Source: Nocardia ignorata NBRC 108230 (GTDB lineage: Bacteria; Actinomycetota; Actinomycetes; Mycobacteriales; Mycobacteriaceae). From it: a DNA stretch of 64,000 bases. Below, piece by piece: positions 34,188 to 43,431 of the stretch; within the stretch, counting starts at the first letter, position 1, and each line of letters starts with the position of its first letter. The stretch is taken from the NCBI RefSeq assembly GCF_001612905.1, contig NZ_BDBI01000002.1, forward strand, positions 124,001 to 188,000, in the 5' to 3' direction. The translations under genes and the position numbers were made by a program. The notes beneath the pieces are model-generated. The model was not told where the DNA came from. It searched no databases and saw nothing but the letters and a program-made list of their open reading frames with translations.

Positions 34188-35033
34188 TCAGGACTGATCG
34201 AGCAGGCGCAGCTGTTCGGCCACGTCGAAATTCGCGCCGGGCCAGTCCAGGTTCAGGCCGGTGAGCGCGTCGATCAGTAGTTCGGTGACAGCCAGCCGCG
34301 AATACCATTTCTGATCGGCGGGCAGCACATACCACGGAGCGTAATCGGTATTCGTGCGATCGAGAACGGCCTGGTAGGCCTTCTGGTATTCGGGCCAGAA
34401 GGCGCGTTCGGTGATGTCGGCCGGGTTGAACTTCCAGTACTTGTCCGGCCGTTCCAGGCGGGCGCGCAGCCTGCGCTTCTGCTCGTCGAGGGAGACGAAC
34501 ATGGCGACCTTGACGATGGTCGTCCCGGAATCGGCGACCTCTTTCTCGAAGGCGTTGATCCGGTCGTAGCGCTGCTCCCATTCCGACTGCGGTACCAGGC
34601 CGTGTACCCGGACCACCAGCACGTCCTCGTAGTGGGAGCGGTCGAAGACGCCGAGCTGGCCGGCAGCGGGCAGGCGCTTGCGGATGCGCCACAGGAAGTC
34701 GTGCGCCCGCTCCTCCTCGGTCGGCACTCCGAAGGAGGCGTGGTCGACGCCCTGCGGGTCGACCGAACCGATCACGTGCCGCACGATGCCGCCCTTACCG
34801 GCGGTGTCCATGCCCTGCAGGATCAGCAGCACCCGGCGGTTACCACCGGTGCGTCCGTGCGCGAACAGCTTCTCCTGCAACACCGACAGCACCTCGCCGC
34901 GTTCGGGCAGCATCGACTTGCCCAGCTGCTTGCCACCGAGGAAACCGGGCGTCGCCGAGGTGTCGAGATCGGCGACGCGCAGCCCGTCGGCGCGCAGGGC
35001 GGTGGTGACGGGCTCGGTCCACAGTTTCGCCAT
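34188..35033 (-). CDS. ppk2: Polyphosphate kinase 2 family protein
   Basis: Transfers phosphate between polyphosphate and nucleotides. The 281-residue protein has the P-loop-like Walker A LQGMDTAGKGGIVRHVIG, the lid region with GVFDRSHYEDVLVVRVHGLV (DRS motif), and the KYWKFNPADITER and WYVLPADQKWYSRL segments of the PPK2 family. The direction and nucleotide preference (ADP, GDP or NMP) depend on small motif differences I cannot settle. Confidence 0.88.
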   Translation of the reverse strand: MAKLWTEPVTTALRADGLRVADLDTSATPGFLGGKQLGKSMLPERGEVLSVLQEKLFAHGRTGGNRRVLLILQGMDTAGKGGIVRHVIGSVDPQGVDHASFGVPTEEERAHDFLWRIRKRLPAAGQLGVFDRSHYEDVLVVRVHGLVPQSEWEQRYDRINAFEKEVADSGTTIVKVAMFVSLDEQKRRLRARLERPDKYWKFNPADITERAFWPEYQKAYQAVLDRTNTDYAPWYVLPADQKWYSRLAVTELLIDALTGLNLDWPGANFDVAEQLRLLDQS

Positions 35034-35042
35034 CAGCCATGC

Positions 35043-36479
35043 CTACCACTGGTCGCGGCGCGTCTGCCAGCACGCCACCCCGGCGGGGTCGGCGATCTCG
35101 GCCCGGTGCACGTACACCGGGTCCTTGCCGGCGTGGCGCTGGGCGCGATAGTCGGCGAGCAGCCGAACCGCCACCGCGCCCAGCGGCAGGATCGCGGTGA
35201 GGTTGACCAGGGCCATCACGCCCATGAACACATCGGCCAGATTCCAGATCAGCGCCACCGAGCCGAGCGCGCCACCGAACACCGCGACCAGCACCAGCAC
35301 CCGGAACACGGTGAGCAGGCGCGGATGACCGGTGATGAACTCGATATTGGCGCGGCCGTAGTAGAAGTTTCCGATCATCGAGCTGAACGCGAGCATGAAC
35401 ACCACCGCCGTGAGCACGTGCCCGGCCCAGCTGCCGAGGGTGGTGCGCAGCGCGGTCTGGGTGAGGTCGGCGCTGTGCCGCTCGGACAGGTCCGGGTCAC
35501 TGGTCAGGATGATGAACGCGGTGATGGAGCAGACGAGCAGCGTGTCGAAGTAGACGCCGAGCGACTGCACGAGACCCTGCTTCACCGGATGCGAGACATC
35601 CGCTGCCGCAGCGGCGTTCGGGGAGGAGCCGAGACCGGCCTCGTTGGAGAACATGCCGCGCCGGATGCCCTGGGTGACGGCCATGCCGATACCGCCGCCG
35701 ACCACCTCCCGCACTCCGAACGCCCCGCCGACGATATCGGCGAACACCCGTGGCAGGTCGTCGAGATTCAGCGCGACCACGGCGATGCCGAGCAGCAGAT
35801 ACACCATGGCCATCACCGGGACGAGCACCTCGGTGATGCGGCTGATGCGGCGCACCCCACCGAAGATCACCAGGCCGAGCAGCCCGACCAGCACCAGCCC
35901 GACCAGCGGTGCGAACCAGTCGCCGTCGATCGCCGCGAGCGAGGCGCGACTGGTGGCGACGATGGTGTTGGCCTGCACGGCGTTGAAGACGAAACCGAAG
36001 GTCACCGTGATGACCACCGCGAAGATCAGGCCCTGCCAGCGCCGGCCGAGACCGTGCTGCATGTAGTAGGCCGGGCCGCCACGGAATGTGCCGGGTTCGT
36101 GTTCGGGTCGCTTGTAGAGCTGGGCGAGCGTGGACTCCACGAATGCCGAGGCGGCACCGAGGGTGGCCATCGCCCACATCCAGAACACCGCCCCCGGCCC
36201 GCCGACGCTGATGGCGGTCGCGACGCCCGCGATATTGCCGGTGCCGACCCGCGCGGCCGCCGAGATGCTGAAGGCGCCGAAAGCCGACACCGACCGCTTG
36301 CCGTCCGCGGCGGGGGTGCCCTTTTCGGCGACCACCCGGAACATCTCCGGCAGGAGCCGCAACTGCACGATGCCGCTGCGCGCGGTGAAATACACCCCGG
36401 TCACGATCACCAGCGGGATCAGCAACCAATCCCAGAACACGTTGTTGATGTCGACGATCACCGAATTCAGCGTGTCCAT
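35043..36479 (-). CDS. Sodium:alanine symporter (AGCS family)
   Basis: A 478-residue inner-membrane amino-acid transporter. The family signature GTGNIAGVATAISVGGPGAVFWMW is present in two overlapping parts (RVGTGNIAGVATAISVGGPG and the following aromatic stretch), with FRGGPAYYMQHGLG and GMFSNEAGLGSSPNAAAAAD further on. About ten to eleven helices are visible. It starts 9 nt upstream of the PPK2 gene on the same strand, in the order symporter then ppk2. Confidence 0.9.
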   Translation of the reverse strand: MDTLNSVIVDINNVFWDWLLIPLVIVTGVYFTARSGIVQLRLLPEMFRVVAEKGTPAADGKRSVSAFGAFSISAAARVGTGNIAGVATAISVGGPGAVFWMWAMATLGAASAFVESTLAQLYKRPEHEPGTFRGGPAYYMQHGLGRRWQGLIFAVVITVTFGFVFNAVQANTIVATSRASLAAIDGDWFAPLVGLVLVGLLGLVIFGGVRRISRITEVLVPVMAMVYLLLGIAVVALNLDDLPRVFADIVGGAFGVREVVGGGIGMAVTQGIRRGMFSNEAGLGSSPNAAAAADVSHPVKQGLVQSLGVYFDTLLVCSITAFIILTSDPDLSERHSADLTQTALRTTLGSWAGHVLTAVVFMLAFSSMIGNFYYGRANIEFITGHPRLLTVFRVLVLVAVFGGALGSVALIWNLADVFMGVMALVNLTAILPLGAVAVRLLADYRAQRHAGKDPVYVHRAEIADPAGVACWQTRRDQW

Positions 36480-36515
36480 GCCCGGCAGGCTACCGCCGGG
36501 CTACCGCGTGTCGGC

Positions 36516-37148
36516 TCAGGCGGGGCGGGTCGCCTCGACGTATTGCATGAAACGGTGCACGCGCTGGGTGATTTCGGTGAGCCCGGAGGTGGCGAACAGG
36601 GTGGGAAAGGTGTCGCGGTCGAACAGGCGAAGACCGCTCACGCCCGCGGCCAGGGTGCTCGCCTTGCCGAAGAGATTGTCGTCGCGATAACTGGTGGTGA
36701 TGGCGATGCGACCGCCCGGCGCGAGGACGCGGATCATCTCGCGGGCGGCGGCGATCGGGTCGGGGATCAGGTAGAGGGCACCGAAACAGCAGACGGCGTC
36801 GAAGGTTTCGTCGGCGAAGGGCAGGGTGCGGGCGTCACCGCGCACGTAGCCGACGCGCGGGCCCGCGTTGTCGGCGGCGGCGCGCGCCAGCATCGGCGCG
36901 GAGTAATCCAGACCGGTCACGAAACCGTCGCCGCTGAGGTGTTCGCTCAGGTAACGCGTGAAATTGCCGGGGCCGCAGGCCAGATCGAGCACCTTCTCGG
37001 GTCCGCCAAGGCGCAGCGAGCGCACCGCGTCGCGACGATCGTCGCCCGTGGTGCGGCCGCTGGCCAGGTAGAACAGGGTGGGACGCCAGGCGTGCTCGTA
37101 GATCGCCGCGAGCGCGGGCGCGTTCATGGCTTTGCGGGCCAGGTTCAC
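36516..37148 (-). CDS. Class I SAM-dependent methyltransferase
   Basis: A 210-residue methyltransferase of the ubiE/Methyltransf_11 kind. The SAM loop is KVLDLACGPGNFTRYLSEHL, followed by TGLDYSAPMLARA, RGDARTLPFADETFDAV and VLAPGGRIAITT. The GTG at 37148 overlaps the stop of the upstream enoyl-reductase-like gene. As the last gene of the ABC1-reductase-methyltransferase set it may act on a lipid or quinone; the substrate is not readable. Confidence 0.83.
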   Translation of the reverse strand: MNLARKAMNAPALAAIYEHAWRPTLFYLASGRTTGDDRRDAVRSLRLGGPEKVLDLACGPGNFTRYLSEHLSGDGFVTGLDYSAPMLARAAADNAGPRVGYVRGDARTLPFADETFDAVCCFGALYLIPDPIAAAREMIRVLAPGGRIAITTSYRDDNLFGKASTLAAGVSGLRLFDRDTFPTLFATSGLTEITQRVHRFMQYVEATRPA

Positions 37149-38404
37149 TGCCGAGTGACCTCGATGGTCATGCCCGCCCGGCGCAGCCGTTCGGTGAGCG
37201 CCTCGCCCATGGCGGACGCGGGGGTGAGAATGCCCGCGCGCTCGGGCAATTCGTCGAACGCCAGGCACAGACCGCTCTGGCCGAGCAGCACGGCGGTGGC
37301 CTGGTAGCCGGGGTCACCGGTGCCGGAGAACGTCGCCTGGTACTTGGCGCCGGAACTGGTGCGGGCGAAGGTCTTCATGGTGAACCAGCCGCTGCGGCGG
37401 GCCTTTTCGTCCGGGCCGGTGCCGGGCTTGGGCAGGATACGGTCGAGCAGTTTGCGGCCGAGCGACACCCGCGACAGCACCGCGCCCGAGGTCATCCCGG
37501 CCACGATGCCGCCCGCGATACCCGCCGCGACCAGCGGCGCGGTCGCCGAGGTGCCCGCGTTCATCACCTCGCGATAGCGGAACTGCTTTCCGTAGGGCCA
37601 GCCGAGCAGGCCGTTGCTGCGGCGCACCACCTTGGTGTTGTGCGAGGCCATGATGAACGTGGTGACCCAGCCGTGCAGGCTCGGATCGATGCTGTCGGCG
37701 CGGGCGAGAGCCTGGTCGGTCTGCCTGCCGACATCGGGGTCCATGCTGCGATCGGGGCTCAGCGAGTACGGATGCGCCAGGATCTTCGCGCGCCCGGAAT
37801 CGGCGGCGATGTCCTCCATCATGGCGCGCCCGGAGTCGATGGTTCCGCCACTCATCCCACCCTTGAGGTAGGCGACGAGAGTGGTGTCCTCCAGCTCGCC
37901 GGTGTTGTCGGCAACGGAGGCACGATAGATCTCGTACACACTCAGGTCCGACGGAATCGAGTCGTAGCCACAGGAATTCACGATCTTGGCGCCCGAGTCG
38001 ACGGCGGTCTGCTCGAACTGCTCGATCGCGTCGTGGATGAACAGCGGTTCACCGGTGAGGTCGGCGTAATGGGTGCCCGCCGCGGCGCACGCGCCGAGCA
38101 GCGGCAGACCGTAGCGCAGGTACGGCCCGACCGTGGTGACCACGACCTTGGTGCGTTCGGCCATCGCCGCGAGCGAGGCAGCGTCGGTCGAATCGGCGAC
38201 CACCAGATCCCACGACGCGGCGGCGGGGCCGAGCTCCTCGCGCACGGCGGCGAGCTTGTCGCGCGAACGGCCCGCCAGCGCGATCTTCGCGGTGGCCGGG
38301 GCGGCGGTGAGCAGGTACTCGGCGGTGAGTTTGCCGACGAAACCCGTGGCGCCGAACAGGATCAGGTCGAACTCGCGGTCTTGCGGCACGGAGGAGCCTT
38401 TCAT
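37145..38404 (-). CDS. Saccharopine-dehydrogenase-like / trans-acting enoyl reductase family protein
   Basis: A 419-residue NAD(P)-binding protein. The N-terminal fingerprint is LILFGATGFVGKLTAEYLL, followed by LAGRSRDKLAAVREELG and TTVGPYLRYGLPLLGACA; a long C-terminal domain contains GGTIDSGRAMMED. This is the family that includes mycobacterial trans-acting enoyl reductases of phthiocerol and glycolipid assembly and membrane saccharopine-dehydrogenase-like proteins. No saccharopine role is implied. The ATG at 38404 overlaps the ABC1 kinase stop (ATGA). Confidence 0.82.
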   Translation of the reverse strand: MKGSSVPQDREFDLILFGATGFVGKLTAEYLLTAAPATAKIALAGRSRDKLAAVREELGPAAASWDLVVADSTDAASLAAMAERTKVVVTTVGPYLRYGLPLLGACAAAGTHYADLTGEPLFIHDAIEQFEQTAVDSGAKIVNSCGYDSIPSDLSVYEIYRASVADNTGELEDTTLVAYLKGGMSGGTIDSGRAMMEDIAADSGRAKILAHPYSLSPDRSMDPDVGRQTDQALARADSIDPSLHGWVTTFIMASHNTKVVRRSNGLLGWPYGKQFRYREVMNAGTSATAPLVAAGIAGGIVAGMTSGAVLSRVSLGRKLLDRILPKPGTGPDEKARRSGWFTMKTFARTSSGAKYQATFSGTGDPGYQATAVLLGQSGLCLAFDELPERAGILTPASAMGEALTERLRRAGMTIEVTRQ

Positions 38405-39819
38405 CGGGTGGTTGCCTTGCGGGGGCGCGTCTTCTTCACCGGTTTCGGTGGGTGGGTGCGCAGCCAATCATGATGGGCGATGCCGAGCTCGGTGACCGGC
38501 GGCTCGTCGTAGAGCCATTCGCGGGCGATCGAATGCCAGTTGTTGGTCGCGTCGAGCTGGCCGAGCATGCCGAAGGTGAGAAAGTCGGCGCGGCGGGAGA
38601 ACAGGTGCTCGGGCGGCAGATTCTGCTGCTTCATCCCGGTGAACTCGCTGGCCCTCGGGTCGACGGCGAGCAGGAACGCGCCGCTGGCCAGCTCCGGGGT
38701 GATGGTGAGGACCTCGTCGACAAGACACCATTCGGAGGCGGCGAGCACGTATTCGAGACACTCCTCGGCGCCGATCTCGTCGGGCGAGTCGATCACGCCG
38801 CGATCGATCATCAACTGGCGCAGGTCTTCCGAGCGTTCCTCGGCGGCCGCGCGCAGGCACAGTTTCTCGAAGTGCACCAGTTTCGGGTCCATCCGGTTGA
38901 ACAGGCCGAAATCGAGGAACGCCACCCGGCCGTCGGGCGCGAGCAGCACATTGCCCGGATGTGGGTCACCGCAGAACTCGTTGAACGTGAACAGCGAACC
39001 CACGTAGAAGCGGTAGACGATCTCGCCGATCCGGTTGCGCTCGGCGTCGGGCAGCGTGCGCATCTCGTCGAAACCGGCGCCCTCGACGAACTCGCTCACC
39101 AGCACCCGGGTGGTCGACAACTCGGGCACGGCCGACGGAACGAAGATGAACGGGTGGTCGCGGTAGAGGTGCGCGATCTCGCTCTGCGTCGCCGCCTCGG
39201 CCCGGTAGTCGAGTTCGGCCTCCATGTTGAGCTTCAGCTCGTCGAGCACGGCCGGGGTGATCCACGGCATGGCCGAGGCGAGCACGCGGCGGAACATGGT
39301 GAGGTTCTTCAGATCGGCGCGGACCGCCACGTCGACGCCGGGGTACTGCACCTTCACTGCCACTCGCCTGCCGTCGGCGAGCGTGGCGCGATACACCTGG
39401 CCGATCGAGGCGGCGGCGATCGGCTCGGGGTCGAATTCGGCGAACACGTCCTCCAGTGGGCGGCCGTAGTCCTGCTCGATCACCGCGCGCATGTTCTCGA
39501 ACGACACCGTCGGTGCCGCGTTGCGCAAGACGGCCAGACGCTGCTGGAAGCGGTCGCGGTGGTCTTCGGGAACCAGGTCCAGATCCAGCACCGACATCAT
39601 CTGGCCCAGCTTCATGGCCACGCCCTTCATGGTGCCGAGCACCATGACCACCTGCTCGGTGGTGCGGATCATCGACTCCTCGGCCATCTTCGCGCGCACG
39701 GCCTCGGATCTGCCGCGCATCGACAACCGGGTCTTCTTGGAACGGATGACCGAACTCGCCGCCACCGCCCCCAGCTTCGTGCCACGGGCAAGCCGGGATG
39801 TCGGCACGTTCTTCGCCAT
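38401..39819 (-). CDS. ABC1/UbiB (AarF) family atypical kinase
   Basis: A 472-residue member of the UbiB/COQ8 kinase-like family tied to quinone and lipid metabolism. The diagnostic KxGQ segment is MKLGQMMSVLD, the A-rich loop is AAASIGQVYRATL, and catalytic elements follow: VAVKVQYPG, EFVEGAGFDEM, CGDPHPGNVLL and VAFLDFGLFN. A clean ggaggt lies 6 nt before the ATG at 39819. It is the first gene of a three-gene coupled operon (kinase, enoyl-reductase-like, methyltransferase). Confidence 0.88.
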   Translation of the reverse strand: MAKNVPTSRLARGTKLGAVAASSVIRSKKTRLSMRGRSEAVRAKMAEESMIRTTEQVVMVLGTMKGVAMKLGQMMSVLDLDLVPEDHRDRFQQRLAVLRNAAPTVSFENMRAVIEQDYGRPLEDVFAEFDPEPIAAASIGQVYRATLADGRRVAVKVQYPGVDVAVRADLKNLTMFRRVLASAMPWITPAVLDELKLNMEAELDYRAEAATQSEIAHLYRDHPFIFVPSAVPELSTTRVLVSEFVEGAGFDEMRTLPDAERNRIGEIVYRFYVGSLFTFNEFCGDPHPGNVLLAPDGRVAFLDFGLFNRMDPKLVHFEKLCLRAAAEERSEDLRQLMIDRGVIDSPDEIGAEECLEYVLAASEWCLVDEVLTITPELASGAFLLAVDPRASEFTGMKQQNLPPEHLFSRRADFLTFGMLGQLDATNNWHSIAREWLYDEPPVTELGIAHHDWLRTHPPKPVKKTRPRKATTR

Positions 39820-39978
39820 CGAGGTACCTCCGTTGGTGCCGACGTGCACGCTGCCCGAACGCCTGACGGCGCACGGCAACCTCGCGGTGACACATGCCAC
39901 AGCGCCCCGCTCGGTTCAGCGTAACCAACCGCGCGGCGATGTCGAGCCCGGGACGGCGATGTCCGGTATCAGCGCTGG

Positions 39979-40659
39979 TCAGGACTCCGGAAGTGGCGGT
40001 AGAACGTGTGTCTGTTCGGTGAAGACAGCGGGCGAGCCACCCGCGCGAGCGATGCCCTCGATCGCGCTCCAGGCCATCATCGTGAGGTAGTCGATGACGT
40101 CCTGGCGTGGCATCGCCTTGTCGGTGGTGGTCCACCAATGGGTGGCCAGTTGGATGCCGCCGACCAGCACGTAGGACCACAGCATCGCACCGTCGGTGCG
40201 GATGCCCTTGGCCCCGGCCCGGTCGATGAGCACGGCGGTGACCACCTCGGCGAACAGGCGCTCGAACTCGGCGAGCGAGGCATTGTCGCCGCTGCCGTTG
40301 TGCATGATGAACCGGTAGACCTCGGGGTCGTCGTCGACGGTCCCCACGTATTCGGTCATGGCGGCGCGCACCAGCTGATACTCGTCGGCATCGAGACTGA
40401 TGGCGCCGTACACGCGCGGCAGCAGCGTGGTCTCGATGAAGCGCTGCATGGTGGCGTGCACCAGGTCGTTCTTGTCGGCGAAGTACCGGTACAGCACGGT
40501 CTTGGACACGCCGATCTCGGCGGCGATCTCGTCCATGCCCGCCTGCGCGCCGCGTACGCGGATGGCGTTGAGGGTGCCGTCGACGAGCTCCTCGCGCCGG
40601 TCGATCTTGTGCTGGCGCCACCGCCTTTTGCGGCCGTCGACGGGACCCGCGCCGCGCAT
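39979..40659 (-). CDS. TetR family transcriptional regulator (Rv0472c-like)
   Basis: A 226-residue regulator. After a basic start (GRKRRWRQHKIDRREE), the helix-turn-helix runs to about residue 70 with MDEIAAEIGVSKTVLYRYFA. The ligand domain contains VYRFIMHNGSGDNASLAEFE. The ATG at 40659 gives a typical TetR length; the open frame extends much further but is not family-like. It diverges from a DUF445 gene, the same arrangement as Rv0472c/Rv0473, so control of that gene is a reasonable guess. Confidence 0.85.
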   Translation of the reverse strand: MRGAGPVDGRKRRWRQHKIDRREELVDGTLNAIRVRGAQAGMDEIAAEIGVSKTVLYRYFADKNDLVHATMQRFIETTLLPRVYGAISLDADEYQLVRAAMTEYVGTVDDDPEVYRFIMHNGSGDNASLAEFERLFAEVVTAVLIDRAGAKGIRTDGAMLWSYVLVGGIQLATHWWTTTDKAMPRQDVIDYLTMMAWSAIEGIARAGGSPAVFTEQTHVLPPLPES

Positions 40660-40858
40660 GGCGGAACCCCGACCGGTCTGCTCGCCGATCTCGACAAGGT
40701 CTTCGGTGGACAGGACAGCCCCCTTGCGATCGATGTGGCGTCTCTCGCGATACAGCTTATGCCTGCCGATGTGGGGTGGCGCTCGTTTAGGCGACGTTGG
40801 GGGATTTACCACAGGCCGGCGTCGGCGCGGCGGCATTTCGCACAGCAGAATGGGGGCC

Positions 40859-42187
40859 ATGGAGAAAGCTCCCGGCAACACGGCGGTGCTCACGCCGCGC
40901 ACCGCACCGGCGCAGCCCGCCGGGTTCGCGGATCTGACCGACGAGGCGGGCAAACGACGCGACCTGTTCAAGATGAAGGCCCTCGCCACCGGCTTCCTGC
41001 TGGTGGCGACAGTGATCTATCTGCTGTGCCGCTGGCTCGAGTCGCGCGGTGGCGGCGGCGCGTGGGTCGGTTATGTGCGCGCGGCCTCGGAGGCGGGCAT
41101 GGTCGGTGCGCTGGCCGACTGGTTCGCGGTGACGGCGTTGTTCAAGCACCCGCTCGGCTTGCCCATCCCGCACACGGCGATCATCCGCAAGAAGAAGGAC
41201 CAGCTCGGCGAGAGCCTCGGCGCGTTCGTCGGCACCAATTTCCTCGCTCCCGATGTGGTGTCGGCCCGGCTCGACGCGGCCCAGATCTCGCTGCGGGTCG
41301 GGCGGTGGATGGCCACACCGGCCAACGCGGCGCGGGTGGCGCAGGAGAGTTCCACCATCCTGACCGCCGTGGTCGGCGTGCTGCGTGACGAGGACGTCGA
41401 GCAGATCATCGACAACACCATCGTCAAACGCATCGCCGAACCGCAGTGGGGTCCGCCGCTGGGCCGGGTGCTCTCGGAGCTGATCGCCGACAACCGGCAG
41501 CTGCCGCTCATCGATCTGCTCGCCGAGCGGGCGCATCAGTGGGCGCTCGGTTCGCAGGAGACGATCGACCGGATCGTGCTGCGCGACGCGCCGCAATGGG
41601 CGCCGAAATTCGTCAACACATTGTTGTCGGAGCGGATCTACCGGGAATTGGTGGAATTCACCTGGAAGGTGCGGTCGGACCCCGAACACGAACTGCGTCT
41701 GGCCGCCACCCGATTCCTGCAGGATTTCGCCGACGACCTGCAACACGACGAGGCCATGATCGCCAAAGCGGAAAAGGTGAAGGCCGAGATCATGGGCCGC
41801 GAACAGATCACCGGAATGGCGGAGGCCACCTGGCGTGCGGCCAAGCGATTGATTCTCGAGTCGGCGAACGACCCCGATTCCACGCTGCGACGCAAAGTGG
41901 CGGAGAATGTGCAACAGCTGGGTGAACAGTTGCGTGACGATCCGGCGATGCGTGGCAAGGTCGATGGGTGGATCGACCGGGGGGCGCGCTATCTGGTGGG
42001 TAACTATGCCGCCGAGATCTCGACCCTGGTGACGGATACGGTCGCCCGCTGGGACGCCGACGAGGCGAGCCGGAAGATCGAATTGCAGGTGGGCCGGGAC
42101 CTGCAATTCATCAGGATCAACGGCACCGTCGTCGGATCGCTGGCCGGCCTGGCGATCTACACGATCTCGCAGCTGCTGTTCCACTGA
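40859..42187 (+). CDS. DUF445 family membrane protein
   Basis: A 442-residue protein with a hydrophobic helix near residues 40-56, the conserved AASEAGMVGALADWFAVTALFK block directly after it, and a second helix at the extreme C-terminus (VGSLAGLAIYTISQLLF). The long middle part is amphipathic helical. The sequence GLPIPHTAIIRKKKDQLGESLG (read in two parts) is a DUF445 hallmark. Homologues occur beside hbhA in mycobacteria. Function unknown. Confidence 0.82.
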   Translation: MEKAPGNTAVLTPRTAPAQPAGFADLTDEAGKRRDLFKMKALATGFLLVATVIYLLCRWLESRGGGGAWVGYVRAASEAGMVGALADWFAVTALFKHPLGLPIPHTAIIRKKKDQLGESLGAFVGTNFLAPDVVSARLDAAQISLRVGRWMATPANAARVAQESSTILTAVVGVLRDEDVEQIIDNTIVKRIAEPQWGPPLGRVLSELIADNRQLPLIDLLAERAHQWALGSQETIDRIVLRDAPQWAPKFVNTLLSERIYRELVEFTWKVRSDPEHELRLAATRFLQDFADDLQHDEAMIAKAEKVKAEIMGREQITGMAEATWRAAKRLILESANDPDSTLRRKVAENVQQLGEQLRDDPAMRGKVDGWIDRGARYLVGNYAAEISTLVTDTVARWDADEASRKIELQVGRDLQFIRINGTVVGSLAGLAIYTISQLLFH

Positions 42188-42219
42188 TTCCGGGCGTTCG
42201 CCCGGCGGCTGCTAACTGT

Positions 42220-42240
42220 AGTGCTTGCAATAGCTAGCAC
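42220..42240. promoter_or_regulatory. Candidate operator upstream of the XRE-hbhA operon
   Basis: The sequence agtgcttgcaatagctagcac contains 5-bp inverted arms (gtgct / agcac) around tgcaatagct. Its first 12 bases occur identically in the aceA control region at 23294-23305. It lies 40 nt before the XRE regulator gene, which may autoregulate here. Confidence 0.45.
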
Positions 42241-42280
42241 CCTGACCTAGTATTGACCTTACAACGCCAGAAGGTGAGTG

Positions 42281-42724
42281 ATGGCAGACCAGCCCGAGAG
42301 CTTGACGCACGCGGCTCGAGATATCGGAGGGTTCATCAGGTCCCAGCGCGAAGCTGCGCAGGTGTCCCTGCGTCAACTTGCCGCCCTGGCTGGGGTGAGT
42401 AATCCGTACCTGAGCCAGATCGAACGCGGATTGCGTAACCCTTCCGCCGAAGTACTCGCGCAGATCGCCAAGGCACTGCGGGTTTCTTCGGAGGTGTTGT
42501 ATGTGCGGGCCGGATATTTGGAACAGCGCCCGCACAGCCCGGTCCGGGACGCCCTGCTGGCCGACACTTCGGTGACCGAACGGCAGAAACAGGTGTTGCT
42601 GGAAATCTATGAGTCGTTTCGCCGGGAAAACGGGGAAGAAACCGGCTCAGGGGGGAACGAACGGGACAGCGACGTTTCGTTCACGACAATTGACACTCCG
42701 CCACACCAGGAGAGCGAAGACTGA
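42281..42724 (+). CDS. XRE family transcriptional regulator (Rv0474-like)
   Basis: A 147-residue DNA-binding protein. Residues ~15-70 are a cro/C1-type helix-turn-helix (IGGFIRSQREAAQVSLRQLA, then GVSNPYLSQIERGLRNPSAE). The C-terminal third is acidic and probably flexible. The ATG at 42281 has aaggtg upstream; a GTG lies 3 nt earlier. Its TGA overlaps the hbhA ATG by one base (TGATG), so the two are coupled. Gene order matches Rv0474-hbhA in M. tuberculosis, where the regulator precedes the adhesin. Confidence 0.9.
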   Translation: MADQPESLTHAARDIGGFIRSQREAAQVSLRQLAALAGVSNPYLSQIERGLRNPSAEVLAQIAKALRVSSEVLYVRAGYLEQRPHSPVRDALLADTSVTERQKQVLLEIYESFRRENGEETGSGGNERDSDVSFTTIDTPPHQESED

Positions 42725-43365
42725 TGACCGAGAAGACCGCTACCGTGACCAAGCCGCTGTTCGCCACCGTCGGCGCCGGTGATGCCATCTACACCGCCGT
42801 GAACGAGGTCGTCGCCGACGTCCGCGAGCGCGTCGCCACCACCGATGCCAAGGCCCGTGTCGAAGAGGCCCGCGAGCGCATCGCCAACGTGCCCGCCGAC
42901 GTGCAGGCCCAGTTCGACACCATCCGTGAGCGCCTCGCCGGCCTGCCCTCGGAGCTGCCGGAGGACCTCGCCGAGCTGCGCGAGAAGTTCACCCCCGAGG
43001 AGCTGCGCAAGCTGGCCGAGCAGTACTACCGCCAGGCTCTCGACATCTACGCCGACCTCGCCGTGCGCGGTGAGGAGACCGTCGAGCGGCTGCGTGCCAA
43101 CGAGGCCGTCGACGAGCAGATCGGTCGCGTCGAGTCCCTGTACAAGGATGCCTCCGCTCGCGCCGAGGAGGCCCTCGCCAAGGTCACCGACCTGCTGGGC
43201 CGTGGCAAGGAAGAGGCGCAGGCCGCTGCCGCCGAGGCCGCCGCTGTGGTCGAGGCCGAGGTCGTCGCCGTGACCGACGAGGCCGCCCCGGTCAAGGCTC
43301 CGGCCGCCAAGAAGGCGCCGGCCAAGAAGGCCCCCGCGAAGAAGGCCGCACCCAAGAAGGTGTAA
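42724..43365 (+). CDS. hbhA: Heparin-binding haemagglutinin homologue
   Basis: A surface-associated, helical adhesin of 213 residues. The first two thirds form a charged coiled coil (ERVATTDAKARVEEARERIA, LPEDLAELREKFTPEELRKL). The C-terminus is the lysine/alanine/proline-rich heparin-binding tail ending APAKKAPAKKAAPKKV. There is no signal peptide, as in mycobacterial HbhA. In mycobacteria the protein also binds lipid domains; methylation of the tail lysines is known there. It is followed by a GC-rich hairpin. Confidence 0.9.
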   Translation: MTEKTATVTKPLFATVGAGDAIYTAVNEVVADVRERVATTDAKARVEEARERIANVPADVQAQFDTIRERLAGLPSELPEDLAELREKFTPEELRKLAEQYYRQALDIYADLAVRGEETVERLRANEAVDEQIGRVESLYKDASARAEEALAKVTDLLGRGKEEAQAAAAEAAAVVEAEVVAVTDEAAPVKAPAAKKAPAKKAPAKKAAPKKV

Positions 43366-43379
43366 CCCTCACCGCCGAC

Positions 43380-43414
43380 AGCGGCCCCGCGCACCCCTGG
43401 TGTGCGGGGCCGCT
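43380..43414 (+). terminator. Hairpin terminator after hbhA
   Basis: A 14-bp stem (agcggccccgcgca / tgtgcggggccgct, one G-U pair) with a short loop, 15 nt after the hbhA stop. The next gene begins only 17 nt later, so read-through is possible. Confidence 0.7.
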
Positions 43415-43431
43415 GTTCGTATGATGGGGGA

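Noticed and set aside
34602..37307. Very long (about 900-codon) open frame on the plus strand
   Set aside because: It runs antisense to the PPK2, AGCS and methyltransferase genes, which have clear family motifs. Its translation is Arg/His/Gly/Asp-rich low complexity, typical of GC-rich shadow frames.
43261..43365. Repetitive lysine/alanine/proline codons at the end of hbhA
   Set aside because: This is the normal heparin-binding tail of the family, not a separate repeat or an expansion artefact.
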